NCBI GenBank assembly: GCA_004352715.1
Contig: SCFE01000083.1
Location: 1,679,812-1,702,641 of the forward strand
Direction: 5' to 3'
DNA length: 22,830 nucleotides
From: Hofstenia miamia
Taxonomy: Eukaryota; Xenacoelomorpha; Acoela
Part shown: in pieces, positions 9,001 to 20,500 of the stretch
Position numbering within the stretch: position 1 is the stretch's first letter
How the letters are laid out: each line of letters starts with the position of its first letter
Position numbers and translations under genes: made by a program
Notes under the pieces: model-generated
What the model was told of the DNA's origin: nothing
The model's database searches: none
Seen by the model: the letters and a program-made list of their open reading frames with translations, nothing else

Positions 9001-12000
9001 AATATTTTTGTAATTAATGAAAAAATTCTGTATTTCTAGTTTGTGCAATTTCTTAACTCTAAATTTTAATGGCATGTCATTGAATATTTCAGCTGTTTTT
9101 ACAAGAAAAGAATTAGAGCCATGACCATTCGCTGGTGCGTACATTCCACTTTAACGTAGAATGCAGTAATCCCGTAAAAAGTGAATTCTCACTAGCAATT
9201 ATATTCATAAAATATGTATATGCCAGATACATAATTTAACTAGTAGGCTTCATTATCTTAAATTGAGCATAAAATTGAGTAGTATGAGTAAATCTGGGAA
9301 TTCTAGCGATAATTTGAATTGACCAGTTGGCCATTTTTTCAATGCTATTCCATTTAAGTATATTAGTACCAACTGCTAGTAAAGACCCATAACTTATAAT
9401 TCCATATAAATGGGAACGCACGTATTGTATTACCATTTGCATGGGAATACAATTAATTAAAATTTTTAGCTGTGAGTTAAAAATAGCAAGTCTTCGTATT
9501 TTATTAGTCAAAAAGTCTCTAAAGTTTAGGTTTTCATCAAATGAAACACCTAAGTAAGAAACTTTGTTTGAAACAGGCAAACAGATATCATCCAGTTTTA
9601 GAGATAGGTTTCTAGTGCAATCAAGGGAAGTATGCAATATAATAAATTGAGATTTCAATATATTTAATTGANAGTATGTTAGTACCAACTCCTAGTAAAG
9701 ACACATAACTTATAATTCCATATAAATGGGAACGCACGTATTGTATTACCATTTGCAATTGTCTTCACCATCTGTTATCATGACAAACAGACTTATAAAC
9801 TCACCAGCTACAGCAGACAGAGTCAGCATTTAGTGCAACTACTTCCAGTGGTTGCCAAAAGAGTGGAGACGGTACGAAATTGCATTTGTTGAAATATTGA
9901 TAAAAATATTAGTAAGATGTTATTCTAGATGAAAATGAGCTGGCACAGCATTTCCCAAATTATTCGTGAACTACACCTGACCAGGTGAGAGCCCCTCACT
10001 GAGAAGCAACTACTTTCCGGATAATCGAAGCAAGAAAACTGAAGCACCTGGTTGGTGTTCAGATTATCAGAAAGAGTGTTTTCACTGACTAAAAAATTTT
10101 TGTCACTGAAGTAGAATTCCACTGGCCCACAACCAAATGCTATCAACTGTCTTTGAATTGAATTCTTATGGAGTAATGATTTACTCTGATGTCTCCTAAT
10201 TGTGCAGGTCCCTGCTGATCTCTGTTTATTTGGGAATGAGGCTATAGACATGGTGTTTTACTGTAGATCAGAGCAGGCTTTAGCAAGAGAGGTCTTCCAA
10301 ATTGCGAAAGCCGAACAACAGCATGCATTTTCTTGATGAGAAAATCTAACCTGCTGATTCCGATGAACTACTCCATTTAGGAGTGGATGCAGCAAACTCT
10401 GAAAAAAATAAATCCACTGAATGTGGAAGATTTGAAGGTGGCAGTGTCCAGAATTTTGGAATAGTTCTCCCAGGGAGCATTTGAGTGACTGATCACCTTC
10501 TTCGTAAATGGACATACTAATGGCAGTTGATGAAAAAAGATTTGAATCATAGTGTGCTATTTGCCTGCACTGTGGATGACAACTTATGTCTTGTTTTATT
10601 GTTTCATTTAATTTCTAGAAAAACAATTTGTAATGTTCCACTAACTATATTTATAAATTGCAATACAGAGAAATGAAATCCGTTTGATTTATTTTTTTAC
10701 TTTTAGAATTTACTATTGTTTAGGTTGCACAAAAGAACCAACGTTCAACGGTTTTTCATGTGAATTCGAAAAGTGTAAAGGTTATCCCAGTAATAACCCG
10801 GATGTACTTATTTGTTGCTGCAATTCAACACGGTGCAATGATGAAATTGATATTCAGGGTTATACAGTACCAAATACTGCTACAGTTACAGTTTTTAATG
10901 ATGGTATTTAGATCCTATGTTTAGTAAATATATTAGTTTTTAGATCATGCTGCATTTCCATTGTACAAATGTGTATTTGTTATTCTTCCTTCAATTTTCT
11001 TAATTTGTCTATTCATTGTATTGGCATTTGTAATTTCTAAAAGAAGATGTTTGATCCAAAAGGTATGTCACACTTACAAAGCCATGCACATCGCAGGTAT
11101 TCATGGTTTGCTCTGTTCGCCGAGCATTTTTGCTTGTTAAATTTAAATAATGTGCTGTTTCGAGTAAAATATTCATTTTCACCGAAGCAGCTTCGCATTA
11201 ATAATCTATGAACAAATTAGATAGTCTTAAATTAATTAAATAAGAAACGTATTCTTTGCTAATCCCTCTAGAACCGTAATAACTATTATACCACCGAGTT
11301 TGTTACAATGCAAACATATTTCAGAAAAGTAATAATACAACCCGAATATGACCAGAGCAGGATTTTTGTATGTTTTATGCTTTCGGCCATTTCTTTTCAT
11401 ATATAAAAACTATTTCTGTCCACTGTGATCTTGTATCACACCTAATATATAATATAATACTATTATAACATTATATTTATACAATAAGTAAGCAATCATT
11501 TAGATGTTATTGAACACACAATTTTAGCGGCTATATTTTTGTACTTACAATACAGTGCGTGCCATGAAATTATGCAAGTACGCTTTTCTGATTTTTTTCA
11601 AGAATATAAGGCGGATTTGAATTTTTTCATTATACTTCATAATTTATGTAATTGGAAAAGCCTATCACATGTTTTGGTGAATTTTCGACCTCGATCATGT
11701 TTACTTCTGGTAAATTTGAAAATTGGTTGTGCCATGAAATTATGCAAGCATTATTTTGTGGATGTTTTGTCGTATAAATCTGCCAAAAAATCCCCTATGA
11801 ATGAACTTAAGATCAGATACAAAGCTTAATAAAGACGAAATTAGTATTCATTTACAAATATAACCACCTTTTTCTGAATACAACTAAACAGTCTCTCATT
11901 CATACTCTGAGTAAATTTTTCAATTTCAGCAGTAGTGAAACCCTTTACAGATATCCTTAAGTGATTGTCAGAGCTCTTCTTTGGAGCTTTATTGTCTTCC

Positions 12001-15000
12001 ATTAGGGCACATACGTTGTTTGAAAGTCTCCTTCCCAGAAGTTCTCCATTGGATTTAAATCCAGTGATGAAGCGAGGCCAAACCATTATTTTTTCATCTT
12101 TGATTCCTTTGGATACTAACCACGCACTCTAATATTTAGACGCATGTGATGGTGCATTGTCATACATAAACATGGTTTAAGCCATAGCATAAAGTTGGAG
12201 TTTAAGAACTCGCAATAGTTTTGAGAATTCATATTCACTCCGTCTTCTATTCTGAATGGACCAATTAGCTGTTTATCGACAACACCTGTCCATATCATAA
12301 TCCCTCCACCACCTTGTCTTCTCAGACGCATTGGCGCCTCGCTATCATTTAATTTCCAACACCTCGCCAAACCATCAGGCCCGGTGAGGTTTGTCCTCAT
12401 TTCGTCGGTCCAAATGACACGCTTAAAATATAATTTTAAATATTTGCGGCCCCATTTCAGGCGTTTTCTTTGTGCTTTATATTCAAAGGTGGTTTTGTTC
12501 TAGGTTTTTTTACTCTTCCAATCCTCCTTAACACTACAATTTGTTGACTTAGAAATTTTCCCTGCTCCTGCTGCTTCAAAGATTTGAGCACTGCTACTGA
12601 GAGTATTTCTGGCCCTTGAAGCTGGCTAATGATGAAGTGTATTTCCGGCATTTTTTACTGTTCTGGACATAAATCTTGATGTTACGGTGATTTCTCCCTA
12701 GCATCTTTGAAATTTCCAATGTAAAGCAGCCCTCGCCAAGGCTCTTGACAATTTTAGCGCATGCATAATTTAATGGCACACCTAATTTTCAAATTTACCG
12801 GATTTAAACATAATTGACGTCAAAAATAATTTGGATAGGTCTTTCCAATTTCATAAATTGTGAATTACAATGAAAAAAATTCACACCCTCCACATATTCT
12901 TCGATAAAAAATCAGAAAATTGTACTTGCATAATTTCATGGCACGCACTGTAGTTACAGCTGTTCACAAGTTACGCAGTGTTATTCGTAATGAATGATGC
13001 TGACACGATTCTTAGACACAGGTAGTACCTTCCTAGTTAATCAGCTACACCGTGGCACGGGTGAAATTCCACAGCATTCCATTATATTTCGAATAGTAGC
13101 ATGCAATATTTGAAGAGTTGATCTAGCTAATATGAATTTTGTTGAATTCCAATCAGGGTGACTCATTTGCCAAAGTAAGAAACTGCTCCAATATGAAATG
13201 CCAATAATGTTTAAAAAATCTTGTTGAGCCATCGACATATTTGTATGAGCAGCTGTAGTAATGCATGTTTTGATCAACTACCTATCACATACTTTTATGG
13301 AACTGTTTTGCAATATGGAAACTGGTTTTTGACATCTTTGTCAAAATTTTCATGTTGTGGTATTATGTTTACCACTTGATTATTTTGAGGAACATGACTC
13401 ATGATTATAATGTAAACGAAGTGAAGTAGTTATCACAAGTTACGTTTCTACCACTTCCATAGTATTTTGCAAAAGATCTTTGACGTTCTGCTTTATTGCC
13501 AACTTTGATAAAATAGACCTATGACTAGAAAGAATAATGTACTCATCAATTGTTAGAAAGGAGCCAGGATTCTACCAGATAGAGCACCCGTTTTCGAATA
13601 CTTCACAAATCTCACGAATGGGTGTAAATTTGTTCACTTTTCTTTATGCGTAAATGCCAGACTCATCATGGTTACGTATCGATGGGATCTTCCGATATCT
13701 TTGACTATAGTTGCTCCATGGATTCAGTTGGAAAGGTGATTCAACTTGACAAAAACAGTTTGTCACAAATGTGGACATTTTATAGTGTTTAGATTAGGAA
13801 CCATTACACGGCAAGCATAGCTGTAGAAATTGTTCTATCATTTTGCAACTAGGAAATTAATCGCGGTTAGTTAATCTGACTGCAGAAAATGATAAATGAT
13901 TAGCTTGTGATATTGTACGCAATAAAGTGCTGTTTCTACCTCTTTTACTATTGTTCCTAGGATAAAAATCATGTATATATGCCTGACATAATAAAACCTG
14001 AAGAGCGAAGAAATCTAGAATTAATTGAAAGAAAAGCTTGTGGCCGATATGGTGTGGTGTGGAAAGCCACGCTTGGTGATGAAAGCGTTGCTGTCAAAAT
14101 TTTCCCATCCAGTGTAAGCGATTATTTTTTCCATTCGAATTTTAGAACTTATAATGGTTACATACTATTTAAGCTTATTCTAGGTATTATTTTTACCTTA
14201 ATTATGTGTATTTTCCACGATTTTATTTTCACATTAACTATATCTTACATAATGAAGTTGTCCTTCATCATTTTAACATCAAGTATCCAAAAAATATATT
14301 TTCCTTGAATAAGTGGAAGCTATCAAGTTTGTTTGTCAAATTCATTATTTTTAAAAAGATGCTTTTTGATTATTAGTAAATAGCAAGCAAATGTTCATTT
14401 TATAGTATTCTCGCGAAAATGGTTTTTAACCAAACAATCCGTTCAAATTTTCTAGGATCGCGTCTGTTTCGATCAAAGTAATTGTGTGAATTCTGCAGTG
14501 AAGACTTCATTATGTTTCTATTTGGTAATTTTTTGGCATCTTATTCTGTTTAGGACCGTGAATCATGGTTAAAAGAACAAGAAATCTATGGGCTTCCCTA
14601 TATGACCAAGCATGACAATATTGTCAAATTCATTGCTACTGATACCCATAAATCAGTAGATGGTGATATTCAATATTTATTATTGACCGAATATCATTCT
14701 CTGGGTTCACTTTATGATTACTTGAAAATGAACACCCTTAGTGTTTCGGAGGTGTTTCACATTGCTCGTAAGTAGCATCAGTTTATTTTTTGTTGAGTTG
14801 ATTTTTTTATATTTGTATTAGATTTACACTTAAACAATTTTTTCCTAAATTTTCAAGCAATTTTCTCCAAGTCTATTATGATGTATGTATTTTTTCACAA
14901 GCCTTTCAAAGAGTTTGTTGGAAATATCTTCGTATTCTCTATCTTCATTATTTCTACCAAAATTATTTTTTGCAAATATATATACATGGATATATATATA

Positions 15001-17089
15001 TATGCTGCTTGTAAAAGAAGGATTTCAACATAAACTTGCAGATCAAACATATTAGGCCCCTGCGAGTTGACTTTTTTAGGCTCGAGTCGAGTTGGAACCT
15101 TAACTCGCAAATTCGAGTCGAGTTGCAATTTATTTAGCCTAAGCTATCTATATATGACTACTTCATATTGAACAACTTTATATAAATATATGAAATCCAA
15201 TCATGTTTACCAAAATATAACAAGCTAAAAACACTATTATGCAAGTCTATTACAGTTTTTTCGCGTTTTCTTTGCAAAATAAAAAAGATTTCCATATTTC
15301 GGGATGTAAGACTTAGGCGGTGATCCGTGGCGATTAATGATCTTATTGAGTTGAATCGTTCCGATGGGCAATTTGTAGCTTGTAGTGAAAAAATTTGTTG
15401 TAATGCAAGAGGAAAGAAATGGATGTATTGCGAAAGAATTGTTGAATGCAGTTTCCTTATACATCTCAATTTCGTTGTTAATTGTTTTCCAAAATGTACT
15501 TCACGAGATCAAGGTTAAAAACTTTCTTTGTTGGGCTTGTGTGCAGAGATATTCCATTAAACCAGTATTGCAGATTGGCTTCGCAGTATTATCAGAGACA
15601 ACTTCAGATTCCAAATGACAACCAAAGCCAGCTTCTTTATTTTTGGCAATAATGTAAATATATGTCTCAGTGGTTTTGACTTCGTTAAAGAAGGTGTTTT
15701 TAAATCTTGGCTCAAAATATTGTGCTGTGATGAGCAAGTCATCGTCAAGTGACAGACGCAAACTAATTTGATTGAGACGAATTGCTGAAACATTGCTGTT
15801 CTTAATACCATCTATCATACATGTGACAGACGGAAATGTCAGACTAATGGTGATGCATTCATCAGGAGACAGCCGGTTAGAAACCTCAGAAATGTGCTTT
15901 AGTAGTGTGACTAACTCGTCAGCGATTATCCACTGGTTATTTGTCAGCTGGTCCGGTAAGGCTCTAGTCATTCTTTCAAAACATCTCACCAAAGCATTGC
16001 TAACAAGTGACTTCATCTTTAAAACCAACTCAGTAGCTTATATGTTGAATTCCACCTGTGATCTACGTATATTGGTGGGATGCTGCTGTGCGATAGAGTA
16101 GAAACAGTATGCTGTAATAATAGATAGCTGACTGAAAAGGAATGGAAGAACGTCGCAATGCTATGTACAGATTTAATTGTTTTACCAACTGATGTTTGGA
16201 TTTTCAATGCATTCTTTACAACCAGATTTAAACGATGATCAAAGCAGCCAATCCAGCGAACTCCAAGCTTATCAATTACTGCCTTTGGCATTGCATCAGT
16301 CGTGTCAGTTGTGTACCAAATATTAAAAGTTTGCAATGGATGTTGTATTTGTCTAGAGCTCGCTTGATCATAGTTGCAATATCTTATGATTTATGGTTCG
16401 CAACATCCTCATTTTCATAAAAGCTATCAATAGACAGACCGTATGATTTCAGCTGAGCATTTGCCAACATTCCACAATGGACGGTAACAATACAAAATTT
16501 TCGTAGTTACGCGACTTCCAGTGATCAAATGTAATAGCTACAGATGACGGGCTATCCTGGATCAAACTACACTTCAGTTTATTTTCAATTTTATCACGCT
16601 GGGTATCTAACTTTCTAGAAAGAGTGGTAGGATGTGGCGGCTGATATACTCCACCAGAAATAACATAACAAAAGTTTTTAAACCCTGTCCCTCCAGAAAT
16701 CTCCACTTGTCTTCTATCTGTGACAATAAATTCCAACTGATGAAGTTCTCTCTTTTGGCCTTGTCTTTTTTCAGCTCCATAAATTCCTTTGTGTGTTTTT
16801 GTCCAGGTGCGTCCAAAGCGTTGTTGGCCGCGATTTGATGATCACCTTAAATATTTGTTTGCAAATTTTGCATTCGTCACATTAGAAATATATCATGTAT
16901 AGTCATGTGTTGGAATTATGTATTGCTTTAATATTATTAGCCTTATGCTTTACAAATTTGAAACAGAGAAAGGTCGGTGGATTCTTAGACATTACAGTAA
17001 AAAATTGATGACGAATTTCGAGTTGGTTTCGAGTACTCGAAATGTCGAATTTTCAGACCTCGAGTCGAATTCGAGTACTCGAAGGGGCC

Positions 17090-17123
<34 letters not shown>

Positions 17124-17297
17124 NNNNNNNNNNNNNNNNNNNNNNNNNNNNNNNNNNNNNNNNNNNNNNNNNNNNNNNNNNNNNNNNNNNNNNNNNNNNN
17201 NNNNNNNNNNNNNNNNNNNNNNNNNNNNNNNNNNNNNNNNNNNNNNNNNNNNNNNNNNNNNNNNNNNNNNNNNNNNNNNNNNNNNNNNNNNNNNNNN

Positions 17298-17329
<32 letters not shown>

Positions 17330-17475
17330 ATAGAACGTAGTTAAACTATTTCTCTATTTACAAATACTTAGGTGTCTTATATACACTTCATATTAACAAT
17401 ATGTACAAACAACTAGTAAACACGAAAAGCAAGTAAGCTGGCCGATACTAGGAACCAGTACCTGCCGATGTTACA

Positions 17476-17519
<44 letters not shown>

Positions 17520-20500
17520 TTTAGAGACCATGGTCGCTGGTGTTTCATTTTTGCATGAAGATGTTGGACCTATGGATTTGTGTAAGCCTTGCATTGCTCA
17601 TGGAGACTTTAAAAGTAAGAATGTCCTATTAAAAAATGATTTAACTGCTTGTATTGCTGACTTTGGATTGGCTCAATCCTTTCATCCAGGAAGTAATCCG
17701 CGTGATACTCAAGCTCAGGTTCTCTTATTGATTGTGTCAAATCCTTTAATGGTTTTAAAATTTAATTTTTGTAGTAAAATACATAAACTAATAAATCTCT
17801 ACCTAATTTAATTAGTTTAATTTAGTTAAGTTTGCACATGTATAAATGTTAAAATTTCAAAATCGACTGCAGTTTTTTACCATTTAGATTATTCTAACAT
17901 TTCGCTTGATTCATGGGAATATGTTCCATCATTAAAACTGCTTTTTACAATACTAGATATTTCAATGAATTAGTTTAAATATACGAGTGATCGGATTATT
18001 GAATTGTGTTTAGGTTGGTACTAGACGTTATATGGCACCTGAAGTGTTAGAAGGTGCAATCACATTTTCTAGAGATTCTTTTTTGAAAATCGATATGTAC
18101 GCAGTTGCTCTTGTTATTTGGGAACTCTTAACACGCTGCTTCGTCGATGGTAATTTTTATCAGTAATTCATTATCGTCAACATTTTTACTTGTGCATTAG
18201 TTGTACTGATTACATTATAACAATGTCAATAAAAATATTAATGACACCGATTTTAGAGTAACTTAGAAAGCTAGTTGTCACCATCATTCGTTGAGGCCTA
18301 CATTTAAGTACATTCAAATACAATAATTTTTTATGACATTAGTGTTCACCGCATTTATTAGTTATACACTCTAGCTAAGAAAAAGAAGTAATACCTTTAA
18401 TAATCAAAATCAGTAATGGAAATCTTATTCTTACCGCCATTTTAATTTTCTGTTTACCAAAATTTGCCGTGACTGCTTACAACAATGTGCAAATCAATTA
18501 AATTTATATTTTAAGTACTTCGAGTGATTACTGATGTCAGCAAATTAAATATATATCTATTTCATTGTTACTGTTTCATTTTTTATGGTTATACTATAAT
18601 ATTAAAATTAAAGAACTCTGTTATTACTCAAATGCGTCCGGCTTAGCATAATTTAACGCATGGAGTTCTGCTATGATATAGCAGAACTCCATGTGTAACG
18701 TCTATTTATACATTTATACATAAAATTAAGAGACGTCATGTTTGCGTGTCACTATTATTAATATAGCGAGAACTACTCCTTTTATTTTTATTATGTTTGA
18801 AATGTCAAGCTAGACAATCATTGGATGCCTATTTTTTCAAAATTTTTTCTGAGAAAAATTTGTGAAAGTTAAGAACATCCATTCCCGCTATCTGTTTTTA
18901 CGGGTGAATCTACTCTATTGCATGTCTAACTTCTCCGTCTCAAATATATAGTACTCTATTTAAATATAGCATGGGTTGTTTTTAGCGCCTGTTGAACCTT
19001 ACAAGCTCCCATTTGAAGAAGAGGTTGGTTTGCAACCATCATTACAAGAAATGACTCAAGCAGTCGTTAACCAACGCTTACGCCCTCGACTTCAAAATTA
19101 TTGGCTCAAGCACGAAGTTTGTTTTTTCAAAATTTATTATAATAATGAAATTCTTTCCACTGTACACGTAGGTAGTGTTTGTGTTGTCACAGATTATGTC
19201 TGCATATTAGTGCGTGGGTGTAGGTTTATTAGTGTGATTCACATTTTAATCATCTCTATCAGTTAATGTTGTCTTATTATTAGTATATATTACTTTTTAT
19301 CTGGAATGCACCAATAATTTTGCAAATCACGTACATTTTCTGATCTAATTATTGGCTAGTCTTAGTAATTTTTTAATTGTTGTGACCAACGTGTAAAAGT
19401 GGGTTTACCGGTTATCAATGAATTCTAATATTTCTTGATTGCAACATGCAGTTGTTGTGTATTTTTCGCATGAATAATTTTTAGTGCACTTAATTATTTC
19501 AGTACAGCATGGTAATAATAGAAAACCAGTAATTATGTTATGAAAAATTAGGTATTTGTATATTTACTTGGATTTTGCTTGGATTACAGAATAGATGTTT
19601 AATTCCCGCCAATTTGGATTGTCAAATTTTTGTCTGCCCTCAAGTTGAGATTTCAGGGAAGTTAAAAGTTTTTCCAATTAATAATTAACAATGTTCAATA
19701 AAAATTCACTTGCAAAATTATTTTTCTTTGTCTGAAATATATGTAAATATTTTAATTTTAATAGTTATTTTTGAAACTCACATATGCGATCATTAATTTT
19801 TCAAGAATTTTTTTATTGCTTTTAATTAAGAAATATTGTAATTCATTGAAATCTTGAGACTCCTCTTAAGAATACGAAGCATTAATTGCACAATTGATTG
19901 CGTATTTGTAGTGTAGTATACGAGTAATTATGCATAGCAAAAACTCGCACTTTAACTTCAATTTTCCATTTAATATTAATGTTTGCTTTCTCGCTCCATT
20001 ACAATGTTCATTTATAGATAAAGCTTTGATGTCAACTCAAATATAATATATAACACAAATATTTGATAAACGTAGACGTTTAAGAATAGATTTAATCAGC
20101 CCATCAAATTGCATAACTGCATTGCCACTTTGTAAGCAACATCGCTTTTCTATTTGTCTATTATCTAAGTAAGAGATCATGTCATTTCCACACAATTCTT
20201 GTGCATCATTGTTTTAGCTCATTGACATGATTTTTTCGCCTTTCATTAAAAATATGCGTATACGCATATATCCATTCCTCCGTCTTTGTAAGGTTAAACC
20301 ATCTAATCTTTTATAATTTGCTGTTTTGAAAATACGTCAGAGCATTTAAGTTTTGATATTAGTATTTGTTTAAATTTGTTGTTTGAATATATTTCGCTTT
20401 CTATTTGATAAGTTTATTTACGAAATTTCGATATTATATATTAATCGTAATTTTCCCTGTGTACATTGATTTTTTTCAAATCTGTGACTTCTACACTCAA

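Larger units (their letters stand above)
11553..12950 (-). mobile_element. Tc1/mariner-type DNA transposon, full length but inactive
   Basis: 1398 bp, bounded by TA dinucleotides at 11551-11552 and 12951-12952 (TA target duplication). The ends are CAGTGCGTGCCATGAAATTA at left and its inverted match at right, with about 45 bp of near-perfect inverted repeat reaching into AATCAGAAAA. Each end also has an inner copy of the motif about 165-170 bp inside, an IR/DR layout. A decayed transposase lies on the minus strand between them. The length is typical of this superfamily. It sits in receptor intron 3, antisense to the gene. Confidence 0.95.
15053..17091 (-). mobile_element. hAT DNA transposon, inactive, in intron 5
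   Basis: About 2.04 kb. Left end TAGGCCCCTGCGAGT (from 15053); right end ACTCGAAGGGGCCTA (to 17091), inverted repeats of about 15 bp with one mismatch. Both subterminal regions are packed with CGAGT/ACTCG motifs. A decayed BED-finger hAT transposase lies on the minus strand. An 8-bp target duplication is expected for hAT; the flanks (AAACATAT and TTATATAT) agree only partly because the right flank has become a TA microsatellite. Confidence 0.85.

Noticed and set aside
9925-10515. Minus-strand frame of about 197 codons with one stop
   Set aside because: Composition rich in Cys, Ser, His and Phe without motifs, as expected of the antisense of a plus-strand coding remnant; not called as a gene, but strand choice is uncertain.
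10707-10723. Alternative acceptor at 10705-10706 that would start the ectodomain exon with IYYCLGC
   Set aside because: From the phase-1 upstream exon it runs into TAG at 10721-10723; the acceptor at 10722-10723 restores the family QGC motif and the correct phase.
11539-11829. 96-codon plus-strand frame inside the Tc1/mariner left end
   Set aside because: It is made of terminal and subterminal repeat sequence of the transposon and is opposite to the transposase strand.
13041-13277. 78-codon minus-strand frame in intron 3
   Set aside because: No recognisable family, no flanking element and a length unremarkable for intronic sequence.
13560-13640. tRNA-like segment
   Set aside because: No cloverleaf with paired acceptor and T arms could be formed by eye, and no B-box-like motif was seen.
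15327-16420. Several plus-strand open frames of 60-110 codons
   Set aside because: Antisense shadows of the decayed hAT transposase, whose conserved blocks read on minus.
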